Of a stretch of 27,539 bases of DNA, positions 8,211 to 16,119 are shown piece after piece (the first letter of the stretch is position 1; each line of letters starts with the position of its first letter). The DNA comes from UBA724 sp964008075. Lineage in GTDB: Bacteria; Bacteroidota; Bacteroidia; Flavobacteriales; Flavobacteriaceae. The stretch spans positions 1-27,539 of the forward strand of contig CAXGAP010000013.1 in the NCBI GenBank assembly GCA_964008075.1, given 5' to 3'. The translations under genes and the position numbers were made by a program. The notes under the pieces are model-generated. The model searched no databases, had not been told where the DNA came from, and saw only the letters and a list, made by a program, of their open reading frames with translations.

Positions 8211-9179
8211 ATGCAAAGACCTACGCTATTCCTTTTGCTCCTAGTTTTTACGATTGCTTGTCATAATCCGAATCCCAAACCCACTGCTTCGGTTATTGTG
8301 CATGGGGGTGCTGGCTATGTTACAACTGATGACATGACTGAACAACAAGAGAAAGAAATTCGAGCAACAATTGAAAAATCACTTCAAAAAAGCAATGAAC
8401 ACCTGGCTAATGGTGGCACAAGTGTTGAGGCAGTTCAAATTGCCATCAACATCTTGGAAGACTCTACTCATTTCAACGCTGGTAAGGGCTCTGTCTTCAA
8501 CTCTGCTGGAACCCATGAGTTGGATGCGTCTATCATGAATGGTGAAAATGTTCAAGCTGGAGCAGTCGCTGGACTGACGAATATCAAAAACCCAATTGAT
8601 GCCGCTATTGCTGTGATGGAACATTCTCCGCACGTGTTTTTGATTGGGAAGGGTGCTGAAGAGTTTGCAGTAACACATGGTATGGAAACAGTTCCACAGA
8701 GTTATTTCTACAATGAAGATCGATATAATGAACATATTGAGGACTTGCATGAAAACAATAAAAAATTTGGGACTGTTGGTGCCGTTGCAATCGATAAAAA
8801 TGGAAATATAGCAGCTGGCACTTCAACAGGTGGCATGAACAACAAACGCTTTGGACGTGTTGGGGATGTACCTGTAATCGGTGCAGGGACATATGCCGAA
8901 AATGGTGTTGGCGGCTTGTCTGCAACAGGTCATGGAGAGTATTTTATACGAAATGTAGCAACCTATGATATTGCTGCACAAGTAAAATATGGTTCTTCAA
9001 CTCTCGATGAAGCTGGCTATCATACTTTGATGGAAAAACTCAAAAACCAAGGCGGTGATGGTGGTGTTATTGGCCTTGACAAAGATGGAAAGGTGGTCAT
9101 ACACTTCAACACAGTCGCCATGCCACGTGGGTATATCAATGACAAGGGAGAGACTGTCGTGATTATTGATCAAGAATAG
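8211..9179 (+). CDS. lipoprotein isoaspartyl peptidase / L-asparaginase (plant-type, Ntn hydrolase)
   Basis: A 322-aa precursor that self-cleaves into alpha and beta subunits and hydrolyses L-asparagine and beta-aspartyl dipeptides. The N-terminus is a lipoprotein signal (hydrophobic 5-15, Cys17 in FTIAC), so the enzyme is predicted to be exported and lipid-anchored. VIVHGGAG follows at 28-35. The autocleavage site is before Thr188 in KKFGTVGAVA, which becomes the N-terminal nucleophile; TSTGGM, RVGDVPVIGAGTYA and GLSATGHGE form the substrate pocket. The linker before Thr188 is short. It is a single-gene unit between divergent pyrR and a convergent neighbour 2 bp away. The lipobox is not a perfect match (Thr at -3). 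Confidence 0.92.
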   Translation: MQRPTLFLLLLVFTIACHNPNPKPTASVIVHGGAGYVTTDDMTEQQEKEIRATIEKSLQKSNEHLANGGTSVEAVQIAINILEDSTHFNAGKGSVFNSAGTHELDASIMNGENVQAGAVAGLTNIKNPIDAAIAVMEHSPHVFLIGKGAEEFAVTHGMETVPQSYFYNEDRYNEHIEDLHENNKKFGTVGAVAIDKNGNIAAGTSTGGMNNKRFGRVGDVPVIGAGTYAENGVGGLSATGHGEYFIRNVATYDIAAQVKYGSSTLDEAGYHTLMEKLKNQGGDGGVIGLDKDGKVVIHFNTVAMPRGYINDKGETVVIIDQE

Positions 9180-9181
9180 TG

Positions 9182-10444
9182 CTATACACCTACTTCAGCA
9201 GTAAACTTTGAGGAAAGACGCTTGTACAAACCGTCGTTCAATCGATCTCTAATTGTTGAGAATGCATTGAGTGTTTCATCAACATCCTCCAGTGTGTGGG
9301 AAGCTGTCGGAATCAATCGCAATAAAATCAATCCTTTGGGAATCACTGGATACACAACGATTGAACAGAAAATACCAAAGTTTTCTCTAAGGTCTTTGAC
9401 TAAAACCATTGCTTCCGGAACACTACCTTTTAGGTAAACAGGAGTCACACAGCTTTGTGTTGATCCTAAATCAAAGCCTTTTTCTCTCAGACCAGTTTGC
9501 AACGCATGTACATTTTTCCAGAGGTTTGCTTTGAGTTCTGGCATCGAACGCAGCATCTCCAAACGCTTTAAGGCACCTTTAACAAGTACCATTTGAAGTG
9601 ATTTTGCAAACATCTGCGATCGCATATTGTATTTAAGATAATCAATGATGTCTTTATCTGCTGCAATGAATGCACCTGTACTTGCCATCGACTTGGCAAA
9701 GGTGGCAAAATATACATCGATATCATCTTGAACACCTTGCTCCTCGCCTGCCCCAGCACCTGTGTGCCCTAGTGTCCCAAAACCATGGGCATCATCAACG
9801 AGCAGTCGGAAGTTATATTTTTCTTTTAAAGCAACGATTTCTCGCAATCGACCTTGCTCACCTCGCATACCAAAGACACCCTCAGATATCACAAGTATAC
9901 CTCCACCTGTTTCCTGAACAACTCTGGTTGCACGAACCAAGTTTTTCTCAAGACTTTCAATGTCATTGTGCTTGAACGTAAAACGCTTTCCCAAATGAAG
10001 CCGAACACCATCGACGATACAAGCATGCGCATCGACATCATAGACGATAACGTCATTTTTTGAGACAAGTGAATCAATCGTTGAGAGGATTCCTTGATAC
10101 CCAAAGTTTAAAAGATATGCAGCTTCTTTGTTGACAAAAGCAGCCAATTCGTTTTGCAACTGTTCGTGTGCGCTTGTGTGACCAGACATCAAGCGAGCAC
10201 CCATAGGATACGCAGAGCCATATTCTTCAGCTGCCTCAGCATCGACTTTTCGTACGTCGGGATGATTCGCAAGACCTAGGTAATCGTTTACACTCCACGT
10301 AATCACCTCTTTACCCTGAAATAACATGCGATTGCCAATCGGACCTTCAAGTTTTGGGAAAGCAAAATAGCCCTCTGCAACCTCAGACCACTTACCCAGT
10401 GGACCTTTGTTTGTCCGCATCCGATCAAAAATATCGTTGTTCAT
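9182..10444 (-). CDS. alpha-oxoamine synthase, probable cysteate fatty-acyltransferase of capnine (sulfonolipid) synthesis
   Basis: A 420-aa PLP enzyme of the serine palmitoyltransferase / KBL / AONS family, which condenses an acyl thioester with an amino acid and releases CO2. The PLP lysine is Lys251 in FATFAKSMASTGAF; the cofactor pocket also shows His140 (DVDAHAC), the SEGVFGM segment (187-193) and DDAHGFG (217-223). Paralogues in Bacteroidota make either 3-ketosphinganine from serine or 3-ketocapnine from cysteate. The gene 33 bp upstream encodes a cysteine-synthase-fold enzyme, the arrangement I associate with cysteate synthase plus cysteate acyltransferase, so I favour the sulfonolipid role. 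Serine palmitoyltransferase is the main alternative. It converges on the asparaginase gene with a 2-bp gap. Confidence 0.8.
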   Translation of the reverse strand: MNNDIFDRMRTNKGPLGKWSEVAEGYFAFPKLEGPIGNRMLFQGKEVITWSVNDYLGLANHPDVRKVDAEAAEEYGSAYPMGARLMSGHTSAHEQLQNELAAFVNKEAAYLLNFGYQGILSTIDSLVSKNDVIVYDVDAHACIVDGVRLHLGKRFTFKHNDIESLEKNLVRATRVVQETGGGILVISEGVFGMRGEQGRLREIVALKEKYNFRLLVDDAHGFGTLGHTGAGAGEEQGVQDDIDVYFATFAKSMASTGAFIAADKDIIDYLKYNMRSQMFAKSLQMVLVKGALKRLEMLRSMPELKANLWKNVHALQTGLREKGFDLGSTQSCVTPVYLKGSVPEAMVLVKDLRENFGIFCSIVVYPVIPKGLILLRLIPTASHTLEDVDETLNAFSTIRDRLNDGLYKRLSSKFTAEVGV

Positions 10445-10477
10445 TGTTTTGTTGTTAAGCTATTAAATTTAGTGTTC

Positions 10478-11524
10478 TTATTTGACATATTCAATTGCAG
10501 TTTCATCTTGCAAATGGTTTGCATCAAAAAACCCTTGTTCTTTCATCCATTGATCACTGTAAATTTTGCTCATATACCTCGATCCATGATCACAAAAAAT
10601 AATGACCACAACACTGTTTTTATCAAAAAACAACTGTTGTTGATTAAGTTGTCGCGTTGCTTGCAGCGCTGCGCCAGAAGTATATCCAACAAAAATTCCT
10701 TCTTTCTTGGTAATTTCCCTAGCAGCATGCGCACTCTCTTCATCTGTTACTTTTTCAAAGTGATCGATGTATTCAAAATGGGTGGTGGAAGGAATCAGGT
10801 TTTTACCTAAACCTTCTATTCTGTAAGGGTATATTTCATTTTCATCAAACTCAGATGTTTCATGAAACTTTTTCAATACTGATCCATAGGCATCAACTCC
10901 GATGATTTTGATGTTTGGGTTTTTTGATTTCAAATACCTTCCAATGCCAGAAATTGTACCTCCTGTTCCACTTGCTGCCACCAGATGGGTGATCAGACCT
11001 GCAGTTTGTTCCCATATTTCAGGACCAGTGGTTTGGAAATGTGCATCAGTATTCAATTCGTTAAAGTACTGATTGATGTACACAGACCCCTTGATTTCGT
11101 TGTGCAGTCGTTTTGCGACTTGATAATATGAGCGAGGGTCGTCGGCCTTCATATGACCCGGGCACACATATACAGTGGCACCCATGGCTCTAAGCATATC
11201 AATCTTATCTGGGGATGATTTGGAGGAAACAGCTAAAATACATTTATAACCTTTGATGATACTTGCCATCGCAATGCTAAAACCAGTATTTCCTGAAGTT
11301 GTTTCAATGATGGTATCGCCAGGCTTAAGGATGTTTTTTCGTTCTGCTTCTTCAATTATGTGTAGTGCAATTCGATCTTTGTTCGAGTGACCTGGGTTGA
11401 CAAATTCAGCTTTTGCATAGTAGCTTCCCAAAAAGCCATCAACAGTCTTATTGAGTTTTATAAGTGGCGTGTTGCCAACCAAGTCCAATACACTGTTGTG
11501 AGCCTCTATTACCTTTTTTGTCAT
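10478..11524 (-). CDS. CysK/CBS-fold PLP enzyme, probable cysteate synthase
   Basis: A 348-aa fold-type II PLP enzyme. The cofactor lysine is Lys49 in NPGHSNKDRIA, the substrate loop is TSGNTG (76-81), the phosphate-binding loop is SGTGGTISG (185-193) and the C-terminal pocket is GYTSGAA (280-286). Generic annotation would be cysteine synthase or cystathionine beta-synthase without the CBS repeats. It starts a two-gene unit with an alpha-oxoamine synthase, which suggests it makes L-cysteate from phosphoserine and sulfite for capnine synthesis. The lysine motif (His-Ser-Asn-Lys-Asp) differs from the usual Ser-Val-Lys of cysteine synthases. Ordinary O-acetylserine sulfhydrylase or CBS activity remains possible. 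The reductase needed to finish capnine is not in the window. Confidence 0.78.
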   Translation of the reverse strand: MTKKVIEAHNSVLDLVGNTPLIKLNKTVDGFLGSYYAKAEFVNPGHSNKDRIALHIIEEAERKNILKPGDTIIETTSGNTGFSIAMASIIKGYKCILAVSSKSSPDKIDMLRAMGATVYVCPGHMKADDPRSYYQVAKRLHNEIKGSVYINQYFNELNTDAHFQTTGPEIWEQTAGLITHLVAASGTGGTISGIGRYLKSKNPNIKIIGVDAYGSVLKKFHETSEFDENEIYPYRIEGLGKNLIPSTTHFEYIDHFEKVTDEESAHAAREITKKEGIFVGYTSGAALQATRQLNQQQLFFDKNSVVVIIFCDHGSRYMSKIYSDQWMKEQGFFDANHLQDETAIEYVK

Positions 11525-11557
11525 AAGTAATGAATTATGGGCTTTTTAATTTGTTAG

Positions 11558-11589
11558 CAAATTTACAGAATTATAATGGTTTTAAGAAA
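11558..11589 (-). promoter_or_regulatory. putative promoter for the sulfonolipid gene pair
   Basis: On the minus strand the -7 box is TAAATTTG (11558-11565), a perfect consensus match. A TTTC -33 box (11586-11589) lies 20 bp upstream, one base off TTTG. The start codon is 33 bp downstream of the -7 box. Confidence 0.55.
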
Positions 11590-11671
11590 AATCAGAGGTG
11601 GCTTAAACTCTTGTTTAAAGAGGGTAAAACAAAATGTGTGTTGTTTTCATCATTTTGGATTTTAGATTGTT

Positions 11672-11679
11672 TATATTTG
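11672..11679 (+). promoter_or_regulatory. putative -7 element for prfB
   Basis: TATATTTG matches TAnnTTTG exactly and ends 12 nt before the prfB ATG at 11692. No well-spaced -33 TTTG is seen; a TTTTGG at 11653-11658 is only 14 bp away. Confidence 0.4.
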
Positions 11680-11691
11680 AAAAAAAATTTG

Positions 11692-12796
11692 ATGCTAACA
11701 GCAGAGTTATTTTCAGAGCTTAAATATCGCCTGGATGCGTTAAGGAGGTCTCTTTGACTTGGATTCGCTAACAATAGAGGTTCAGAACAAAGAGGAAAAA
11801 ACGCTTGCTCCCGACTTTTGGGATGATACTACTGCAGCAGAGACTTATATACGTGCGCTTCAACCCAAAAAAAAATGGCTTGAGGATATTGCTAGCCTTT
11901 CATCAAAAATTGATGATTTATCTGTGTTACTTGAATTCTCCAAAAGTGGAGATGACGTGACAGATGAACTCAACACTTTATATGCTGAAACAAAGCGTTT
12001 TATCGAAGATTTGGAATTTAAAAACATGCTTTCCGAGGAAGGGGATTCATTTTCTGCAGTATTGCAAATCACCGCTGGTGCAGGTGGCACAGAGAGTTGC
12101 GACTGGGCATCAATGCTGATGCGAATGTATATGATGTGGGCAGAGAAACATGGTTTTAAAGTCAGAGAACTCAATTTGCAAGAAGGAGATATTGCTGGAA
12201 TTAAAACTGTTACTCTCGAGTGCAATGGTGATTATGCATTTGGTTGGCTCAAAGGAGAAAATGGTGTGCATAGGCTCGTTAGGATTTCTCCATTTGACAG
12301 CAATGCAAAAAGACATACAAGCTTTGCATCAGTATATGTTTACCCTTTGGTTGATGACTCGATCGAAATTGACATCAATCCTGCAGATATACAAATCACA
12401 ACTGCTCGTTCGAGTGGTGCTGGTGGGCAGCACGTCAATAAGGTAGAAACAAAGGTGCAACTCACCCACAAGCCCACAGGTATACAAATCAGTTGTTCTG
12501 AAACAAGATCACAACACGAAAACAGAGAGAGAGCCTTGCAAATGCTACGATCACAACTCTATGAAATTGAGCTTCAAAACAAAAGAAAAACAAGAGATGC
12601 AATTGAAGCAAGTAAAATGAAAATCGAATGGGGATCGCAAATACGAAACTATGTGATGCAACCCTACAAAATGATAAAAGATGTGAGAAGTTCCTACGAA
12701 ACTAGCGATGTAAGTTCAGTATTGGATGGAGGTCTAGACCCTTTTCTCAAATCTTATTTAATGATGAATCAACAACCTAAATCAAATGACTTATGA
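11692..12796 (+). CDS. prfB: peptide chain release factor 2, expressed by programmed +1 frameshift
   Basis: RF2 reads UAA and UGA and triggers peptide release. The first 21 codons (MLTAELFSELKYRLDALRRSL, from the ATG at 11692) run into an in-frame TGA at 11755-11757. Coding resumes in the +1 frame at GAC (11756), giving a joined protein of 367 aa, matching the usual RF2 length. In joined numbering, the stop-codon recognition tripeptide SPF is at 199-201 and the catalytic GGQ at 244-246 (SSGAGGQHVNKVETKV). This is the classic autoregulatory frameshift, not a mutation. Annotating only the second frame from a TTG at 11759 would lose the N-terminus. The stop overlaps the next gene's ATG (ATGA). 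Confidence 0.96.
11743..11758 (+). promoter_or_regulatory. prfB +1 programmed frameshift signal
   Basis: An internal Shine-Dalgarno-like AGGAGG (11743-11748), a 3-nt spacer TCT, the slippery CTT (11752-11754), then TGA followed by C. Spacing and slip codon are identical in layout to the E. coli prfB signal. Low RF2 slows termination at the UGA and lets the peptidyl-tRNA slip forward, making RF2 self-regulating. Confidence 0.95.
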
Positions 12797-13401
12797 AAAC
12801 AATTGTATTTGACCTCGGGGGCGTTTTAATTGATTGGAATCCTGAATATGTTTTCCTGAAAGAGTTTCGTGGAGATCGCGAAAAAATGAATTGGTTTTTC
12901 GAGGAGATATGTACCTCGGAATGGAATGAGAATCAAGATGCCGGATACCCCTTAAGCAAAGCAACAGAAGAGAGAGTTGCACTGTTTCCAGCACATGAAC
13001 GCCTGATCCGAATGTATTATGGTGAATGGGAGCAAATGCTTGGTTATGAACTCACTGGCACTGTGGAGATTTTGAAAAAGCTACATCAATCGCCCGATTA
13101 TTCGATATATGCACTGACGAACTGGAGTGGCGAAACTTTTCCCGTTGCGCTTCAAAAGTTTCCATTTCTATATTGGTTTGAGGGCATTGTCGTTTCAGGT
13201 GATGAAAAACTAAAAAAACCAGACCCAGCTATCTATAAATTATTATTGAAAAGGTATCAATTGAATGCAGCCGATTGCGTTTTCATCGATGATCGTGCTG
13301 ATAATGTCGAAGCTGCTATTTCTTTAGGATATGATGGGATACACTTTTCAAATCACAAACAATTACAAAAAGAACTATTAAATTTAAAAATAGATATATA
13401 A
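12793..13401 (+). CDS. HAD-superfamily phosphatase (YihX-like)
   Basis: A 202-aa haloacid-dehalogenase-fold hydrolase. Motif I is FDLGGVLID with nucleophile Asp7; the usual second Asp is Gly, as in the YihX-type subgroup (FDLGNV), so this is not a sign of decay. Motif II is ALTNWS (Thr109), motif III is Lys142 in KKPDP and motif IV is FIDDRADN (Asp166/Asp167). A helical cap is inserted after motif I. The substrate is probably a small phosphorylated metabolite and cannot be named from sequence. The ATG overlaps the prfB stop (ATGA), and the next gene starts 1 nt after its stop. Confidence 0.87.
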   Translation: MKTIVFDLGGVLIDWNPEYVFLKEFRGDREKMNWFFEEICTSEWNENQDAGYPLSKATEERVALFPAHERLIRMYYGEWEQMLGYELTGTVEILKKLHQSPDYSIYALTNWSGETFPVALQKFPFLYWFEGIVVSGDEKLKKPDPAIYKLLLKRYQLNAADCVFIDDRADNVEAAISLGYDGIHFSNHKQLQKELLNLKIDI

Positions 13402-13402
13402 C

Positions 13403-15844
13403 ATGATACATCGTTTGATTATTTTTACTTATATCTTTTATTGCTTTTCATTCTTAAGCTATGGTCAATCTCGCCAAATCGTGATCAGCGGTACAGTTGT
13501 AGATGCTGAAAGCAAAACGTCTCTCCCCTACGCTACAGTTGCAGCTTTTGATGCAGAAGGAGTTTTAGTAAATGGGGGAATTACTGATGACAATGGCGTT
13601 TTTAAACTGAAATTAGCAACAAACAGCTACGCCCTAAAGTTCGAATACATTGGTTTTGACAATCTTACGACTGATTTAAAAACTTATAATAACAGCATCG
13701 ACATAGGGTCCATTGCGTTGGTTTCATCTGTCGAATCTCTTGAGGGAGTTGACCTAGTTGGTCAAAGTACAGAGGTTGAAATTCGTTTGGATAAGCGAGT
13801 TTACAATGTTGGCAAAAACAACCTAATTCGAGGGGGAACAGTTTCAGACGTTTTAGAAAATGTACCTTCTGTTTCTGTTGATATCGATGGAAACATAGAG
13901 CTTCGAGGAAACAACAATGTGCGCATACTGGTCGATGGAAAACCATCTGGTCTTGTTGGCCTTGGAGGTGTGGAAGCACTGACAAGACTTCCAGCAGAAT
14001 CAATCGAAAAAGTAGAGGTAATCACCTCGCCATCTGCTCGTTATCAAGCAGAAGGAACAACAGGAATTATAAACATCATCCTTACCAAAAGGTTTCTCAA
14101 GGGCCTGAATGGGGCTTTTAACCTCTCTGCAGGTAAAAATGAGACTTATAATGGTTCTGTAAATCTGAACTATCGCAAAGGGAAGTTTAACTTTTTTACC
14201 AATTCGGGGTACAGCGATCGCACCAGCAAAGGTCGTGCTGTGCAAGATAATATATACACTAATCCTATTGAGTCCGTTGAGCGTTACATTGAGGAACGCT
14301 TTTTTAATCGAAGAAGAAAAGGGTATAATCTTAATTTTGGAATGGATTTTCAAATGACTAAAAAGTCTTCTGTAACACTGAGTTATTTTACAAACGATCG
14401 TGATGGAGATGATCAAACAATCAACGAACAATCACAGTATAAAACTGATGAGGTGTTACTAACCAATCGTTTTGAAAATGAAAATGATCAAGAAGACAGC
14501 AACCAACTCAACATTGATTTTGAGCATAAATTCAACGAAAAAGGACATCGGCTAACAGCAACCTTTCAAACTGAAAAAAACGATGAAACAGAAATTTCTG
14601 ATATCGAATCATTTTTTGAAAATGGTGTGCGATCAGATGACAGTGAAATCAATACAACTTTAGAAAATCAAGAGAGAAGTTTGGTGCAAGTTGATTATGT
14701 TCGTCCCATAAATAAAGACACACAATTTGAGGCCGGATATAGAGGTACTGATAACAAAAGAGTTATCGATTTTAAGGTGAAAATTTTTGATGAAAACAAC
14801 ACAGAAACCATCGATACCAACCTCTCAAATACCCTTGACTTTGAGCAAGAGGTACATGCACTGTACACCCAATACGGTAAAAAGCTCAACGCCTTTTCAT
14901 TTCTCTTAGGGTTGAGATTCGAAAACACTGGCATATTAGTTGAGCAACTGGACTCTGATACACCCATCAACAATAAAACCTATAATGATTTTTTTCCAAC
15001 GCTCAATTTTGGTTGGGAAATCAATCCAACAGCAAGTGTTACGCTCGGGTACAATCGAAGAATATCTCGTCCAAATGCTTGGAATCTAAATCCTTTTCAG
15101 TCTAGATCGAGTAAAACCAGTTATTTTCAAGGAAATCCTGAACTCGATCCTAGTTATTCAAATGGGGTTGACATTGGCTACATTAAACAATTTAAAAAAG
15201 TTACGCTGAATAGCTCTGTCTATTATCGCAGAACAACAGATGCTGTCAGTCGAGTTGCTATAGTAACAGACGAAACTGTGTTTGTCAACAGAATCGAAAC
15301 ACCTGTCATTCGTCGACTTCCAATCAATTTGGGTACAAACGAACAGTTTGGCGTTGAGTTTAATACTTCTTTACGACTGATCAAAGGCATGCGAACCTAT
15401 GCAAGTGTCAACTTCTATAGGGTTATTGAAGAAGGTAGTTATTTGGGTATCTCATATGATTATGATAACACCAGTTGGTCTGGAAATTTAAGTAACTCCT
15501 ATCGTTTGCCATTTGCGATTCAGTCACAATTATCTGTGCGTTACAGAGGTCCAAACGAGTCAGCATTTGGGAAGAGTAAAGGGTTTTTATATACAGATTT
15601 GGCATTGAGTAAAGAAATCTTAAATGATAATGGAACGATCAACTTAAGGTTTAGCGATTTGTTTAACACAGCAAAATACGACTATCAAACTACAACTCCT
15701 GTGGCAGTAACTGAGGGGCTATATCAAAGGCGTGAGCCCACCTATACTATTACGTTTACATACCGATTTAGGCAAGATAAAAATAGACAGCGAAGAGGTA
15801 GAGGGTCGTATGGGCAAGAAAGTTTTGGGGACTTTGAGTTCTAG
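13403..15844 (+). CDS. outer-membrane beta-barrel receptor with CarboxypepD-regulatory and plug domains
   Basis: An 813-aa TonB-receptor-like outer-membrane protein. Residues 1-22 form a signal peptide (hydrophobic 5-19, SYGQS cleavage region). About 26-110 is a carboxypeptidase-regulatory-like Ig fold (SGTVVDAESKTSLPYATV). About 115-225 is a plug domain (VSDVLENVPSVSVDIDGNIELRGN, VRILVDGKP, IEKVEVITSPSARY). The rest is a long beta-barrel with alternating aromatic strands, ending in TITFTYRF plus a Gly/Arg-rich tail. It resembles the bacteroidetal outer-membrane barrel family of TonB-dependent receptors. No SusD-like partner is nearby, so the substrate is unknown; peptide or metal uptake are possible. 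It shares a transcription unit with prfB and the HAD gene. Confidence 0.88.
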   Translation: MIHRLIIFTYIFYCFSFLSYGQSRQIVISGTVVDAESKTSLPYATVAAFDAEGVLVNGGITDDNGVFKLKLATNSYALKFEYIGFDNLTTDLKTYNNSIDIGSIALVSSVESLEGVDLVGQSTEVEIRLDKRVYNVGKNNLIRGGTVSDVLENVPSVSVDIDGNIELRGNNNVRILVDGKPSGLVGLGGVEALTRLPAESIEKVEVITSPSARYQAEGTTGIINIILTKRFLKGLNGAFNLSAGKNETYNGSVNLNYRKGKFNFFTNSGYSDRTSKGRAVQDNIYTNPIESVERYIEERFFNRRRKGYNLNFGMDFQMTKKSSVTLSYFTNDRDGDDQTINEQSQYKTDEVLLTNRFENENDQEDSNQLNIDFEHKFNEKGHRLTATFQTEKNDETEISDIESFFENGVRSDDSEINTTLENQERSLVQVDYVRPINKDTQFEAGYRGTDNKRVIDFKVKIFDENNTETIDTNLSNTLDFEQEVHALYTQYGKKLNAFSFLLGLRFENTGILVEQLDSDTPINNKTYNDFFPTLNFGWEINPTASVTLGYNRRISRPNAWNLNPFQSRSSKTSYFQGNPELDPSYSNGVDIGYIKQFKKVTLNSSVYYRRTTDAVSRVAIVTDETVFVNRIETPVIRRLPINLGTNEQFGVEFNTSLRLIKGMRTYASVNFYRVIEEGSYLGISYDYDNTSWSGNLSNSYRLPFAIQSQLSVRYRGPNESAFGKSKGFLYTDLALSKEILNDNGTINLRFSDLFNTAKYDYQTTTPVAVTEGLYQRREPTYTITFTYRFRQDKNRQRRGRGSYGQESFGDFEF

Positions 15845-15845
15845 G

Positions 15846-16010
15846 CTACTCTGATAGCTTTGCCTTTTTTCTTTCTTTAAACCATTCGATAAGGTTTCCA
15901 CTCAACCAGTAGGGAATCACAAAACCAATGAGGAAAATCATCAGCCAAAATCCAATTGTGAGGATTGTTAGAAAAAGAATAAATCCAAGATACTGTTCAA
16001 AAGTAAACAT
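15846..16010 (-). CDS. 54-aa membrane protein of unknown function
   Basis: The frame is open further upstream, but the coding part most likely begins at the ATG at 16010 (MFTFEQYLGF). It has a long hydrophobic stretch at about 8-36, enough for one long or two tightly packed membrane helices, then a basic cytoplasmic tail (EWFKERKKAKLSE). A very good promoter-like element lies 20 bp upstream, which supports a real gene. It is divergent from fumC and convergent with the receptor gene, with 1 bp between their ends. I do not recognise the family. Confidence 0.62.
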   Translation of the reverse strand: MFTFEQYLGFILFLTILTIGFWLMIFLIGFVIPYWLSGNLIEWFKERKKAKLSE

Positions 16011-16030
16011 AGCATGCTGTTTGTTAGTTG

Positions 16031-16038
16031 CAAATTTA
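16031..16038 (-). promoter_or_regulatory. putative promoter -7 element for the 54-aa membrane protein
   Basis: The minus strand reads TAAATTTG, a perfect match to TAnnTTTG. A TTG-containing -33-like segment lies about 20 bp upstream. The leader would be about 15 nt. Confidence 0.5.
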
Positions 16039-16094
16039 TTTAGAAAGTTTGATGCACACAAGAAAGGTTGATAAAAACAGCATTTGATTTTTGT

Positions 16095-16102
16095 TACCTT
16101 TG
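16095..16102 (+). promoter_or_regulatory. putative -7 element for fumC
   Basis: TACCTTTG matches the TAnnTTTG consensus exactly, 17 nt before the fumC ATG at 16120. A GTTG at 16067-16070 is somewhat too far away (24 bp) to be a standard -33 box. Since this element lies just upstream of the chosen start, it argues against the longer frame from 16084. Confidence 0.5.
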
Positions 16103-16119
16103 TACAAAGTTTTATTTCC

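Noticed and set aside
9670..9975. Plus-strand ORF of 101 codons antisense to the alpha-oxoamine synthase
   Set aside because: It lies wholly inside a strongly supported PLP-enzyme gene; the His/Leu/Gln-rich composition is typical of an antisense shadow.
11530..11691. Upstream extension of the first prfB frame to a start at 11530
   Set aside because: The extension would add unrelated sequence; RF2 proteins begin about 21 codons before the UGA, and a -7 element at 11672-11679 lies inside the extension.
11755..11757. In-frame stop in prfB as a pseudogene or sequencing error
   Set aside because: The AGGAGG-TCT-CTT-TGA-C arrangement is the conserved programmed frameshift signal, so the interruption is functional.
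12150..12446. Plus-strand ORF of 98 codons inside prfB
   Set aside because: It is an alternative frame of the RF2 coding region, which carries SPF and GGQ in the true frame.
12811..12819. Loss of the second aspartate in HAD motif I as a sign of inactivation
   Set aside because: Asp-Leu-Gly is normal for the YihX-like subgroup, and motifs II to IV are intact.
16084..16119. Longer N-terminus for fumC
   Set aside because: A perfect TAnnTTTG promoter element lies within it, and the family N-terminus begins at MSFRAEKDTLG.
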